Positions 16,373-25,291 of a stretch of DNA of 64,000 nucleotides are shown here, piece after piece. Origin of the DNA: an uncultured Lachnospiraceae bacterium (lineage in GTDB: Bacteria > Bacillota > Clostridia > Lachnospirales > Lachnospiraceae); contig CAJUIP010000015.1 of NCBI GenBank assembly GCA_910586315.1, positions 12,521-76,520 of the forward strand, in the 5' to 3' direction. The notes beneath the pieces were generated by a model. The model worked only from the letters and a program-made list of their open reading frames with translations. It was not told the origin of the DNA and did not search any database. Each line of letters starts with the position of its first letter. Within the stretch, counting starts at the first letter, position 1. A program made the position numbers and the translations under genes.

Positions 16373-16562
16373 TGTCACAGTTTGTGGGAAATTGGGTCCG
16401 AATGAGGGAGGCGTAGCGGGTTTTATTGCCGCAGAGCATGCTCTATGCTGGCTCACACTTTTTGGTTGGCACGGCGATAGCTTATTTGTCGTTCCAAGAG
16501 TGAAACTTGCGATGTATGATAGCAGTATGAAGGAAAAGTGATATAGAGACGGAGGTGCGATT
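16373..16562. other. gap, no supported gene
   Basis: Only short frames of no clear identity. A ribosome site (GACGGAGGTGCGATT) precedes GTG 16563. Confidence 0.4.
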
Positions 16563-17701
16563 GTGAGAAAGAAAGGACCATATTTTGCAATACCGGCGGC
16601 AATCCTGCTTTCCATGAGTGTGACTGCCTGTGCGGGCGGAAACAGCGGCCGTCAGGCAGCAGCGACAGCCGAGGAAACGACCATTCAGGAAACGGCGACT
16701 GAACAGGAAACGGCAGCCAAACAGGGAATGGAAGCTTTACAGGAAACGGCAGACGAACAGGAGACGGCAGGCGCCGCAGAGACAGAAAACGGAGAAAGTG
16801 TGGAAAATGACACGCCGGGAGATACGGGAGCCGTGGCTTCCAGTGAGGAACTCCCCTTCTTTCTTGGACAGAAGATAGAATCGGATTCCTTTACGGGAAA
16901 CGCCTATATCGAGATGATGATCGCCAACGATGAAACTTATAATTTCCCCCAGACCAATCATCTTACCTTTGAGCCGGGAGCCAGGAGCAGCTGGCACACT
17001 CACGGCGGAATGGTGCTCCTGATCACAGGGGGCGTGGGCTATTATCAGGAAGAAGGAAAACCGGCACAGATTTTGCGTCCGGGCGATGTGGTGAATATCG
17101 AGCCGGGGTAAGGCATTGGCACGGCGCGGCGCCGGACAGCTGGTTTTCCCAGATTGTTATTTTTGATTCCCATTATGTGCCGGAGGACAATGCGCCTGCG
17201 GAGGAGCCGGTTACAGAGGAGCAGTATACCAATCTGGAAACCGAGGAATACGCCGGGCGTACCGTTACGCCAGACAATGAATATATGTTTGAGCGTGCTC
17301 CGGAGGCGGTAACATTCGATACCTTCAGCGGCCCGGCGTATGTGTCGTCTGTGCTCGGCGCGGATAATGCGGCAGGAGCTCCGGATCTTCACTATGTGGT
17401 ATTTGATCCGGGAGTGATTAACAACTGGCATACCCATGAAGGCGGACAGATTCTCATTGTCACCGATGGAATCGGCTATCACCAGATGGAGGGCGGGCCG
17501 GTGCAGGTTCTCTATCCGGGCGATGTGGCGCTCTGCCCGCCGGGAGTGAAGCACTGGCACGGCGGCAGCGCGGATACCAGCTTTGGCCATATCGTGGTGA
17601 ATACGAATCCGGAGCTTATGGGCCTGGAATGGTTTGACCGGATTTCGGAAGAAGAATATGCAAAACTTCCGACGGAAAAAGCTGCAGAGACAGCAAATTA
17701 A
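16563..17701 (+). pseudogene. bicupin lipoprotein, frameshifted between or within the first cupin
   Basis: GTG 16563 opens a lipoprotein signal (ILLSMSVTAC) with a long Glu/Thr-rich linker. Cupin 1 has LTFEPGARSSWHTHGGMVLLITGGVGYYQEEG and PGDVVNIEPG, then the frame stops at 17109. One extra G in CCGGGGTAAGG would give EPGVRHWHGAAP and continue into the frame of 17177-17701. That part completes cupin 1 and holds cupin 2 (HYVVFDPGVINNWHTHEGGQ, PGDVALCPPGVKHWHGG). Both cupins keep the HxH...E and H metal ligands. The intact product would be about 380 residues, extracytoplasmic, probably binding a divalent metal; dioxygenase, isomerase or carboxymuconolactone-decarboxylase-linked roles are possible. 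The alcohol dehydrogenase follows in 34 bases. Confidence 0.82.
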
Positions 17702-17735
17702 CATTTTTATAAAAGAAGCACAGGAGGATTTGAAC

Positions 17736-18899
17736 ATGAACGATTTTGTTTATTCGTACCCGGTAAAGGTATATTTTGGAACGGATGCGGCAAAGAAAGC
17801 CATGTCCCAGGAGCTTGGAAAGTACGGGAAAAACGTGATGCTGGCATATGGCGGAGGCTCTGTAAAGAAAAGCGGTGTGTATGACGCAGTGACAGCGATG
17901 CTACGGGAAGCCGGAAAGGAGATTGTAGATTTTCCGGGCATCATGCCCAATCCGACTTATGCAAAGGTGCAGGAAGGCGCGAGGTTGGCAAAAGAGAAGA
18001 ACATCGACTTGATCCTGGCAGTGGGCGGCGGTTCTGTAATCGACTGCTGCAAGATCATTTCCGCGCAGGCGAAAACGGAACAGGACATCTGGGAGATGGA
18101 GTTTGAGGAGCATGTATATCCGACCGAGTTTGTTCCTATGGGAGCGGTAGTAACGGCCTCCGGCACAGGCGCGGAGATGAACAACGGTGCGGTCATCACA
18201 AATGAGGAGAAGAAGATTAAGACAGGCGTTCTCGGCGCATTTGCAAGTTTTGCGGCGTTGGACCCGGAATATACGGTATCCCTTCCCGCAAGACAGGTGA
18301 TTTCCGGCGCGTTTGACACGCTGAGCCATTGTATGGAAACCTATTTTGGAAGTCCGCGAACCGCAAATGTTTCCGATGAGATTAACGAGGCCATCATGCG
18401 GAACGTGATCCGTAATCTGCGTCTGGTAGCGGAGGACCTCCAGGATATGGAGGCAAGGCGGGAGCTGATGTGGGATTCTGCCATGGCGGAGAATGGGATC
18501 TTAAAAATCGGCAAGGTTACGGATTTTCAGGCGCATCAGATTGAGCATCAGCTTGGCGCGTATACGGACTGCAATCATGGCTGCGGGCTGGCGGTGATCC
18601 ATCCGGCGCTGTACCGGCATATTTATACAGGAGCCGTAGAACGGTTCGCGCATTTTGCGGAGGCGGTTTGGAGCGTATCCGGCGAGGGAAAGAGCAGAGA
18701 GGAAACCGCCCTTGCCGGGATTCAGGCCCTGGCAGATTTTATCAAAGAGATCGGACTGCCGACAAACTTTAAGGAGCTTGGGATTGAAGCGGAGGAAGAA
18801 ATGCTCCGGGTGGTGGCAGGATCTTCCAACATTCAGGCCGGCTGCTGTAAGAAGCTGACGGCAGATGAAATCTTTGAAATCCTGATGGAGTGCAGATAG
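17736..18899 (+). CDS. iron-containing alcohol dehydrogenase (butanol dehydrogenase-like)
   Basis: Cytoplasmic group III alcohol dehydrogenase reducing aldehydes with NAD(P)H. It shows YPVKVYFG, NVMLAYGGGSVKKSGVYD, PNPTYAKVQEG, DLILAVGGGSVIDCCKII (nucleotide site) and VVTASGTGAEMNNGAVIT. The iron-binding set is SGAFDTLSHCMETYF, FQAHQIEHQLGAYTDCNHGCGLAV with the histidines in place. Length 387 is normal. The start ATG 17736 is preceded by CAGGAGGATTTGAAC. It follows the bicupin gene closely, so it is likely co-transcribed. Confidence 0.95.
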   Translation: MNDFVYSYPVKVYFGTDAAKKAMSQELGKYGKNVMLAYGGGSVKKSGVYDAVTAMLREAGKEIVDFPGIMPNPTYAKVQEGARLAKEKNIDLILAVGGGSVIDCCKIISAQAKTEQDIWEMEFEEHVYPTEFVPMGAVVTASGTGAEMNNGAVITNEEKKIKTGVLGAFASFAALDPEYTVSLPARQVISGAFDTLSHCMETYFGSPRTANVSDEINEAIMRNVIRNLRLVAEDLQDMEARRELMWDSAMAENGILKIGKVTDFQAHQIEHQLGAYTDCNHGCGLAVIHPALYRHIYTGAVERFAHFAEAVWSVSGEGKSREETALAGIQALADFIKEIGLPTNFKELGIEAEEEMLRVVAGSSNIQAGCCKKLTADEIFEILMECR

Positions 18900-18926
18900 A
18901 AAGCGTGCAGGAAGGGGACTTGTGTC

Positions 18927-18977
18927 ATGGAATACAGGACACGAAACAACGGCATGAAAATGCCAATGCCTACGTGA
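18927..18977 (+). pseudogene. 16-codon stub of an aldo/keto reductase start
   Basis: ATG 18927 reads MEYRTRNNGMKMPMPT then stops. M.Y...NNG..MP is the usual opening of 2,5-diketogluconate-reductase-like aldo/keto reductases. The rest is absent; the sequence passes directly into the next esterase gene, so a deletion probably joined them. Confidence 0.4.
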
Positions 18978-18990
18978 ATGAAAAGGCGGT

Positions 18991-19845
18991 GTGGACATAA
19001 TCAGAATGGCATGGATCTTGGGGCTGGCGCTGCTGGCATGGACTGGTTGCAGCAATGCTTATGCCAAAACGGGTATCGCGGCGGAATCGGAGCATCAGGC
19101 AGAAGGCTATGTAACGGAAGGCACGGAGCGTTATCGTGATTTTGTGGTGGACAGTGTGCTGCATTCTGACGAACTGGGGGAGATTCATTACTGCGTCTAT
19201 ATCCCTGATGAATATGACGGGAGTGAAGCCTACAGCCTTTACATTACCCTTCCCGGTTATCAGGGGCTTTATTTTCAGGGAGCAGCCATGAATATCCGGA
19301 CGGAGGATTTTGCTTTTGAGGCCAGGAATTATCATGATAAGATGATCATTCTGGCGCCGCAGATGGAGGACTGGGGCGAAACCTCCGCTAGGAAAACCAT
19401 TGCGTTGACGGAATATTTTCTGAGCCACTACAAGATTGATACAAAAGAGGTTTATATCAGCGGATATTCCGGGGGCGGGGAAACGCTTTCTCTGGTTCTC
19501 GACAGCCGCCCGGAATTGTATACGGCGGCGCTTTTGTGCAGTTCCCAGTGGGACGGCGGATATGAGTCGGTTGTCAAGGCGAGAACGCCCGTATATTTTG
19601 TGATTGGTGAATCCGACGAGTATTACGGTGCGGAGCCGTTTCGCAGGGCGTATCAGGAGATACGCGGTCTTTATGAAAAAGAAGGGCTTTCGTAGACAGA
19701 GATTGACAGCCTTGTGATGCTGGATATAAAGCCTTCCGCTTATTTCACAGACGGCGGCGTGACAAATCAGCATAGCGGCGGCGGAAGCTTGTTCTGCAGA
19801 GATGGCGAGATCATGGGCTGGCTGTTTGGAGGACATGAAGGATAA
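18991..19845 (+). pseudogene. secreted/lipoprotein alpha/beta hydrolase with a premature stop
   Basis: A hydrophobic signal ends in a cysteine (LGLALLAWTGC). The hydrolase domain follows with YSLYITLPGYQGLYFQG, IILAPQMEDWGE, VYISGYSGGGETLSLV (nucleophile Ser) and VYFVIGESDEYYG (acid). A TAG at 19693 interrupts it after YEKEGLS. The same frame continues to TAA 19843 with TEIDSLVMLDIKPSAYF and GVTNQHSGGGSLF, where the family's catalytic His is expected. So the stop removes the last 50 residues and probably the active-site His. The start is uncertain (GTG 18991 is weak), because the 5' end seems joined to an aldo/keto reductase stub. Confidence 0.78.
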
Positions 19846-19867
19846 GACAGAAAGGAAGGATTCATGA

Positions 19868-22009
19868 ATGAGAAGGAGAAAACAGGCGCTTGCGGCTGTA
19901 TTAGCCGGATTGCTGGCATTTGGCCTGACGGCATGCGGCAGCTTCCGTACTGCCGCAGGGCAGACAGAAAGCGTACAGCAGACAGAAAGCGCGCGACAGA
20001 CGGAGGCTGCGTCGGAACGCTCGAATGAAACAGAAGAAGCTTCCGCAGAAAATGAGACTGCGGACGGCGTGGTACAGACCACGGCAGGTCTGGTGCAGGG
20101 AACCAGCGAGGACGGCATCTACCGCTATCTTGGTGTTCCGTATGCGGAGGCGAAGGAACGGTTCGTTCCGGCGGAGAATGTGACTCCCTGGGAGGGCGTC
20201 CGCATGGCAGACGCCTATGGCCCGATGTCTCCCCAAGGGGGAATCTCCGGCCTGGGAGATGCGGGCAGTCAGGACGGTACGGACAATAACAGCCAGAATT
20301 TAAATATCTGGACTCCCGGCGTAAATGACGGAGAAAAGCGTCCGGTCATGGTGTGGCTCCATGGAGGCGGCTTCTCCACCGGCTCCGCCAATGAAGAAGG
20401 CTATGACGGCGGGGCATTGAGCCGCAGTGGAAATGTGGTGGTCGTATCGGTGAATCACCGGCTGAATGTATTCGGATATCTGGATCTGTCCGCTTACGGG
20501 GAGAAGTATAAGGATTTCGCCAATGTAGGAATCCGGGATATTGTGGATTCCCTGGAATGGATTCAGGAGAATATTGAGGCGTTTGGCGGCGATCCGGACA
20601 ATGTGACCGTGTTCGGGCAGTCCGGCGGCGGAGCGAAGGTACTGGCGCTGATGTCGTCCCCCTATGCAAAGGGATTGTTCCATAAGGGAATCGTGCAGAG
20701 CGGCGCTACGGAGACGATGGGCGTGATCTTTAACAGCCAGGAATCCAGTACAAGGCTGGCAGAAAAGATCCTGGAAAAGCTGGGCATCACAGCAGAGAAT
20801 ATCGAGGATATTCAGACGGTTTCCGTAGAGGAACTGGAAGCGGCTGCCGCGGAAGCCCTTCCGGAAACCGGAGAAGAACTGAAACTTCCGGCTGCTCTGG
20901 GCGGCGGATATTCTATGGACTGGGAGCCGGTGGTGGACGGAGACTTTCTGCCGACGAATCCGGTGACGGAGGAATCCTTTGCGGAAGCCGGGCTGGATAT
21001 TCCGCTTTTAATCGGCAGCAACTTAAACGAGTGGAGCGGATTTTTTGAATCCGAACCGATTGAACCGAAGGAAGAACTGACCACTGCGCTTCGGGAAGCG
21101 TATCCAAACAAGCCGGAACTGACTGCGGAGCAGGTAGATACCACAACCATCCGCCTGCCGCTCTTAAAGATTATGACACACAAGGCGGACCAGAACGGCG
21201 CCCCAGTCTACGCCTATCTGTTTACATACGGCAATTCTTATCACGGCGCGGAGATTCCCTATGTTTTCAACCATGCAGATGGAAATCAGGAGGAACAGGC
21301 GCTGGCGGAGCAGGTGAGCCAGGCGTGGATCAATTTTGCAAAAACCGGAACTCCGGGTGCGGAAGGGCTGCCGGATTGGGAGCCGTATACCAGAGAGGGA
21401 GGAGCGACCATGCTTCTGGATACGGAGCCGGAGCTTGTCTATCATCATGACCGGGATCTGCTTTCCCTTTTGGTTCCGGATTATTGGGAGGAGTCAGAAG
21501 GTACGGAAAGGGAAGAAACAGCGGGCGGCAGGACGCTGGTAGTCTATTATTCCGCGGGCGGACATACAGAAGCTGTGGCAAATGTGATTGCAGAGACAGC
21601 CGGGGCTGACCTGTTTGAGCTGGAGCCGACAAAAGCCTATACCAGTGATGACTTAAACTACAATAATGATAACAGCCGGGTAAGCAGGGAGCATGAAAAC
21701 GAGGATTTAAGGAATGTGGAATTGGTATCCACGACCGTAGAGAACTGGGATTCCTATGACACGGTGTTGATCGGCTATCCCATCTGGTGGGGAATCGCCG
21801 CGTGGCCGGTGAACAGCTTCGTGGAAGATAACGATTTTACGGGAAAAACCGTTATCCCATTCTGTACCTCTGCCAGCTCCGGGCTTGGAAAAAGCGGAGA
21901 ATTATTAGCAGAAATGGCCGGAAGCGGAGACTGGCAGGAAGGGATACGGTTCCGGTCTAATGTATCAGAGGAAGATGTCAATACCTGGGTAGAAAGCCTT
22001 GGGTTATAA
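19868..22009 (+). CDS. lipoprotein carboxylesterase fused to a flavodoxin domain
   Basis: Residues 1-23 are a lipoprotein signal (AAVLAGLLAFGLTAC), then a Glu/Thr/Ala linker to about residue 65. Residues 68-540 are a type-B carboxylesterase: oxyanion HGGGF at 165-169, nucleophile GQSGGG with Ser about 252, SNLNEWSG for the acidic residue, and SYHGAEIPYVF for His. From residue 553 a flavodoxin domain begins (RTLVVYYSAGGHTEAVANVIAE, WDSYDTVLIGYPIWWGIAAWPV, KTVIPFCTSASSGLGKS), ending at 713. One continuous frame links them, without a stop. The fused protein would cut an ester outside the cell and hold a flavin next to it. Ribosome site AAAGGAAGG; the RibD-like gene follows 15 bases on. Confidence 0.93.
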   Translation: MRRRKQALAAVLAGLLAFGLTACGSFRTAAGQTESVQQTESARQTEAASERSNETEEASAENETADGVVQTTAGLVQGTSEDGIYRYLGVPYAEAKERFVPAENVTPWEGVRMADAYGPMSPQGGISGLGDAGSQDGTDNNSQNLNIWTPGVNDGEKRPVMVWLHGGGFSTGSANEEGYDGGALSRSGNVVVVSVNHRLNVFGYLDLSAYGEKYKDFANVGIRDIVDSLEWIQENIEAFGGDPDNVTVFGQSGGGAKVLALMSSPYAKGLFHKGIVQSGATETMGVIFNSQESSTRLAEKILEKLGITAENIEDIQTVSVEELEAAAAEALPETGEELKLPAALGGGYSMDWEPVVDGDFLPTNPVTEESFAEAGLDIPLLIGSNLNEWSGFFESEPIEPKEELTTALREAYPNKPELTAEQVDTTTIRLPLLKIMTHKADQNGAPVYAYLFTYGNSYHGAEIPYVFNHADGNQEEQALAEQVSQAWINFAKTGTPGAEGLPDWEPYTREGGATMLLDTEPELVYHHDRDLLSLLVPDYWEESEGTEREETAGGRTLVVYYSAGGHTEAVANVIAETAGADLFELEPTKAYTSDDLNYNNDNSRVSREHENEDLRNVELVSTTVENWDSYDTVLIGYPIWWGIAAWPVNSFVEDNDFTGKTVIPFCTSASSGLGKSGELLAEMAGSGDWQEGIRFRSNVSEEDVNTWVESLGL

Positions 22010-22024
22010 TATAGGAGGGAGATC

Positions 22025-22765
22025 ATGGAGAAACCGTTTGTAGTCTGTCATATGCTTTCTTCACTGAATGGAAAGATAGACGGGGAATTTTTTGCTGCGC
22101 CGGAATGCAGGCCTGCGACTGTGGAGTATGGAAATCTCAGAGGCTTTTATGGTTGTCAGGCGACTCTATATGGCACGACCACGATGGCGGGCAGTTATTC
22201 CGAAGGGTATGTTGGGGAACTGGAGGAGACCTCCTCTGTCTATCCGAAGGAGGACTATATCGCGCAGTCGGAGACAGATATCTATATTGTTTCCATTGAC
22301 CCCGAAGGAATTCTGGGGTGGAGCTCTAATTATCTTGAGAAAAAGGGCCGTCCGAAAGCGCATGTGATAGAAGTTCTGACAGAGAAGGTTTCGGGGGAGT
22401 ACCTGGCATATCTGAGGAAATTTGATATTTCCTATATTTTTGCGGGAAAAGAACAGCTTGATGCGGCGCTTCTTCTTCATAAGCTGAAACAGAAGTTTTC
22501 TATCGAACGGCTGATGATTGCAGGCGGCGGCATGATAAACTGGACGTTTCTGCAGGCCGGTTTGATTGATGAAGTGAGTGTTGTGGTTGCGCCGATGGCC
22601 GATGGAGGAAGAACGGCGGTTTCTGCTTTTGAGAAGGCGGATTTTCTGCCCTGGCACAAACCGGTTGCGTTTACGCTAAAAGAAGTGAAACAGCTTCCGG
22701 AGGAGGTTTTGTGGCTGCGGTATATACCGAAAAAACAGAATGATTCTGGAAAAACAGAGGTATAG
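22025..22765 (+). CDS. RibD C-terminal/dihydrofolate-reductase-fold reductase
   Basis: The fold is shown by VVCHMLSSLNGKIDGEFF, CQATLYGTTTM, then GRPKAHVIEVLTEKVSGEYLAYLRKFDISYIFAGKEQLD and IERLMIAGGGMINWTFLQAGLIDEVSVVVAPMADGG. The last carries the GGG cofactor loop and the usual L.DE.....P...G ending. It lacks the deaminase domain of full RibD. Such stand-alone proteins are NADPH-dependent reductases of pyrimidine-like or unrelated small molecules. The ribosome site is ATAGGAGGGAG. It probably ends the operon from 19868; a GC hairpin lies after it. Confidence 0.85.
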   Translation: MEKPFVVCHMLSSLNGKIDGEFFAAPECRPATVEYGNLRGFYGCQATLYGTTTMAGSYSEGYVGELEETSSVYPKEDYIAQSETDIYIVSIDPEGILGWSSNYLEKKGRPKAHVIEVLTEKVSGEYLAYLRKFDISYIFAGKEQLDAALLLHKLKQKFSIERLMIAGGGMINWTFLQAGLIDEVSVVVAPMADGGRTAVSAFEKADFLPWHKPVAFTLKEVKQLPEEVLWLRYIPKKQNDSGKTEV

Positions 22766-22787
22766 TAGAAATTACTATAAATGTCCC

Positions 22788-22802
22788 GCCGCCGAAGGCG
22801 GC
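22788..22802 (+). terminator. short GC hairpin after the RibD-like gene
   Basis: GCCGCC pairs with GGCGGC around GAA, 21 bases after the stop. There is no T tract, so its role as a terminator is uncertain. Confidence 0.4.
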
Positions 22803-22822
22803 ATAAATTCAGGGATTCCGAG

Positions 22823-22871
22823 TGCGCCCGGCAGGCTTTGATTCATGGTGGTGCACTCACCTGGGGGCGCA
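22823..22871. repeat. hairpin with a conserved ATTCATGGTGGTGC loop, copy 1
   Basis: TGCGCCC pairs with GGGCGCA; the loop contains GGCAGGC and ATTCATGGTGGTGC. The same loop words occur on the reverse strand in the hairpin at 29952-30010, closed by a different stem (CCCCC/GGGGG). It lies before the FMN reductase gene at 22904. Confidence 0.5.
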
Positions 22872-22903
22872 TGAAGGTTAAAAAAAGAAGGGATGTATGA
22901 AGA

Positions 22904-23539
22904 ATGAAGGTATTATTGGTAAACGGCGGTCCTCACAAGACGGGCTGCACGAATCGTGCGCTGCAGGAGGTGGCTTCTGCGCTGAACAAAGAGGGAATCG
23001 AAACGGAAATTTTCTGGATCGGCAATAAACCGGTAGGCGGCTGTATCGCCTGCAAGAAATGTGTCCAGACGGGAAGCTGTGTGTTTGATGATGTAGTGAA
23101 CCAGTTCCGGAAAAAGGCATATGAAGCGGACGGGTTTATATTCGGAACGCCAGTTCATTACGCCGCGGCCAGCGGCAACATGACGGCATTCATGGACCGC
23201 CTGTTTTATTCTGAATTTTGCGGCAATCAGAATAAGGCATTTTATATGAAGCCCGCGGCAGCGGTGATTTCTGCCAGGCGCGCGGGAACGACGGCGACCT
23301 TTGACCAGATGAATAAGTATTTTGCCATTCAGGAGATGCCTATTGTATCCTCCCGTTACTGGAACATGGTTCATGGAGCTGTACCGGAGCAGGTGGAGGA
23401 GGACAAAGAAGGTCTCTATACCATGAGAGTGCTGGGGCGGAATATGGCGTACTTACTGAAATGCCAGGAGGCGGCAAGGAAAGCCGGCGTGAAGCAGCCG
23501 GAGCAGGAGACTCCGGTGTTTACGAATTTTGTGAGATAA
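22904..23539 (+). CDS. flavodoxin-family NAD(P)H-dependent oxidoreductase
   Basis: MKVLLVNGGPHKTGCTNRALQEVA is the FMN-phosphate loop. CIACKKCVQTGSCVFDD is the cysteine-rich insertion of the iron-sulfur-flavoprotein-like group, and GFIFGTPVHYAAASGNMTAFMDRLFY the second flavin loop. It is cytoplasmic, 211 residues. The cysteines are too few for the full compact cluster motif of true iron-sulfur flavoproteins, so a cluster is not certain. A near relative follows at 23663, so the two may be a pair. The ribosome site is poor (AAGGGATGTATGAAGA). Confidence 0.9.
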   Translation: MKVLLVNGGPHKTGCTNRALQEVASALNKEGIETEIFWIGNKPVGGCIACKKCVQTGSCVFDDVVNQFRKKAYEADGFIFGTPVHYAAASGNMTAFMDRLFYSEFCGNQNKAFYMKPAAAVISARRAGTTATFDQMNKYFAIQEMPIVSSRYWNMVHGAVPEQVEEDKEGLYTMRVLGRNMAYLLKCQEAARKAGVKQPEQETPVFTNFVR

Positions 23540-23662
23540 ACAAATGACGCTCCGATCAATATCTTTAAAAGAAACAATCCATGACGCTGATTTCCTGTGC
23601 AACAGCGATGGAAACCCGACCGGAGATCGCCAAAGCTGAACAGAAACAGGAGGCATGAAACT

Positions 23663-24220
23663 ATGAAAAAGATTGTATTGTTGGCAGCATCGCCGACGGA
23701 AGGCGGCAACGGAGATGCGCTAATCGAGGCGGCGATGGAGACGGTTAAAGCCAATGGAGATCAGGTCAAAAGAATCGCAGTGCGTGATCTGGACCTTCAT
23801 CCGTGCAGAGCCTGCTATGGTTGCAGGAAGGACGGCATCTGCGAGCAGAAAGATGATTTTGCGGCAGTTTTAAAGGCACTGCATGACTGCGATGGAATTA
23901 TCGCATCGGCTCCTGTTTATTATAACTGCATGGCAGCACAGGCGTTGATTGTTATCAACCGTCTCTGCTGTACATTTGCCTGCAAATCCTACCAAGTAGG
24001 GCCAAAGAAAAAGATTGGTGTATTTCTTACCTGTACTGGTTCCTCTGTTGATGAGATGAAACGGCATGTGCAGAACATTGTCTGCCTCCCGAGTATTCAG
24101 CGTTCTGTGCTGGATGAACGGACAGAAGTATTCACACAATGTGTTTCCCGCTCAACATGCCAGGAGAGGGAAGATTACCTTGAACGGGCGCGTGCGATTG
24201 CACAGTGGGTCAGCGAATAG
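23663..24220 (+). CDS. flavodoxin-family NAD(P)H-dependent oxidoreductase
   Basis: KKIVLLAASPTEGGNGDALIEAAM is the phosphate loop, DLHPCRACYGCRKDGICEQKDDF the Cys-rich segment, and CDGIIASAPVYYNCMAAQALIVINRL the second flavin-contact loop. The start ATG 23663 is behind AACAGGAGGCATGAAACT; the longer frame from 23597 has no support. With 185 residues it is similar in layout to the previous gene. The substrate is unknown; nitro compounds, quinones or azo dyes are typical for the fold. Confidence 0.9.
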   Translation: MKKIVLLAASPTEGGNGDALIEAAMETVKANGDQVKRIAVRDLDLHPCRACYGCRKDGICEQKDDFAAVLKALHDCDGIIASAPVYYNCMAAQALIVINRLCCTFACKSYQVGPKKKIGVFLTCTGSSVDEMKRHVQNIVCLPSIQRSVLDERTEVFTQCVSRSTCQEREDYLERARAIAQWVSE

Positions 24221-24409
24221 GGAAAACATATCAAAGGTAAGGTGTCTCATGCGTCTGGAGCTCTATGAGAAGGCAGAAGCGCTGTGGATGTTAAGCAGCT
24301 GATGAATACCGGCTGTGAATTTATGCGCGACCTGTATGGCAGGAAGCGTTATCGGCCGAAAAACAGGAGAGGTCCTTTGGAGGGCCTCTTCTGCTTTCTA
24401 TAATTATTC
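24221..24409. other. convergent gap with decayed sequence and a terminator
   Basis: A short reading (MRLELYEKAEALW...) looks like the remains of a protein. It is followed by the hairpin at 24368-24389. Confidence 0.4.
24368..24389. terminator. terminator between convergent genes
   Basis: AGAGGTCC pairs with GGGCCTCT around a six-base loop, followed by TCTGCTTTCT. It is placed to stop both the FMN reductase transcript and the LysR gene read from the other strand. Confidence 0.6.
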
Positions 24410-25291
24410 TTAGACTTGTCCGACTGCCATGAGAAACTGCAGAAGCTCCCTGGAGGGAGTTTTGGAATAGATCAGTCCATAAGGTATTGTATCATTTCCT
24501 TCCAGGGGAAGTGTCTTCAGCAGCGGATGGACATTTTTCCAGCACTCCGCGGAAAGCATGAGGTCATCGGAAGAAACCAGTTGATTAAAAAGCGCAATAT
24601 CCGTATAGTCAACGCCTCTCAGACGGATCTGGGTATGCTCTTTTTCCAGAAAATCCCAGATTGGGTCTGCATAATTGGTCAGCCCACGGCTGGGGAGGAT
24701 CAGGGTCCTGCCATGCAGGTCTTCCCATGTCAGACATTCTTTATCTGCCAGGGAATGCATGTTGGAACAGGAAATGCACATGGGAAGGTCTTTTAAGTGG
24801 AAGGAATTGTAGCGGTCTCCCCAATGGGAAGTATCATACGGACAGGAAATAAGATCGATCTTGTTTCCAAGATGATCCAGGATATCCAGAAAAGCAGGAA
24901 CCGTATCTTCAAAGGGAACAATTTCCAGACGGAAATTGGGGTGGAGCTTTGCGGCGTGTCCCCATTGTTCCAAAAGAATTTCAGCCGGATTCATCAGGGA
25001 AATTCCGATATGGATCACATGCTCCTGGCGGTTTTCCAGTTCCCGCGCTTTCTGAAGGACGGTATTGGAGTGACGGATCATCTTTTTTGCCTCGGCATAA
25101 AGTAACTTCCCCGCCTCTGTCAGTTCCAGTCCCTGGGTACTCCGGTGAAAGAGCTTTACGTCCAGGTGGCTCTCTAAGAGATTGATCTGTTTTGTCACCG
25201 CATTGGCAGAGATATAGAGCTTGTCTGCGGCCTTTAAGAAGCTGCCGCTGTCTGCAGCCTGAATAAAGGTGTCTAAATGGCGGTTATACAT
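24410..25291 (-). CDS. LysR-family transcription regulator (paralogue of the one at 7928)
   Basis: Winged helix-turn-helix at residues 1-60 (LDTFIQAADSGSFLKAADKLYISANAVTKQINLLESHLDVKLFHR), then TEAGKLLY and an effector domain. I set the start at ATG 25291 (MYNRHLDTF), matching the start of its paralogue at 7928 and giving correct spacing to AAAGGAGAAG; the frame could open at 25315. It is divergent from the alpha/beta hydrolase lipoprotein at 25415 with 123 bases between, the classic arrangement for a LysR regulator and its target. It may also act on the rest of the cluster. Confidence 0.92.
   Translation of the reverse strand: MYNRHLDTFIQAADSGSFLKAADKLYISANAVTKQINLLESHLDVKLFHRSTQGLELTEAGKLLYAEAKKMIRHSNTVLQKARELENRQEHVIHIGISLMNPAEILLEQWGHAAKLHPNFRLEIVPFEDTVPAFLDILDHLGNKIDLISCPYDTSHWGDRYNSFHLKDLPMCISCSNMHSLADKECLTWEDLHGRTLILPSRGLTNYADPIWDFLEKEHTQIRLRGVDYTDIALFNQLVSSDDLMLSAECWKNVHPLLKTLPLEGNDTIPYGLIYSKTPSRELLQFLMAVGQV

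Noticed and set aside
16355..16560. Possible small gene in the gap before the bicupin
   Set aside because: Stops in all frames on the plus strand, and the minus-strand frame has no ribosome site or recognisable motif.
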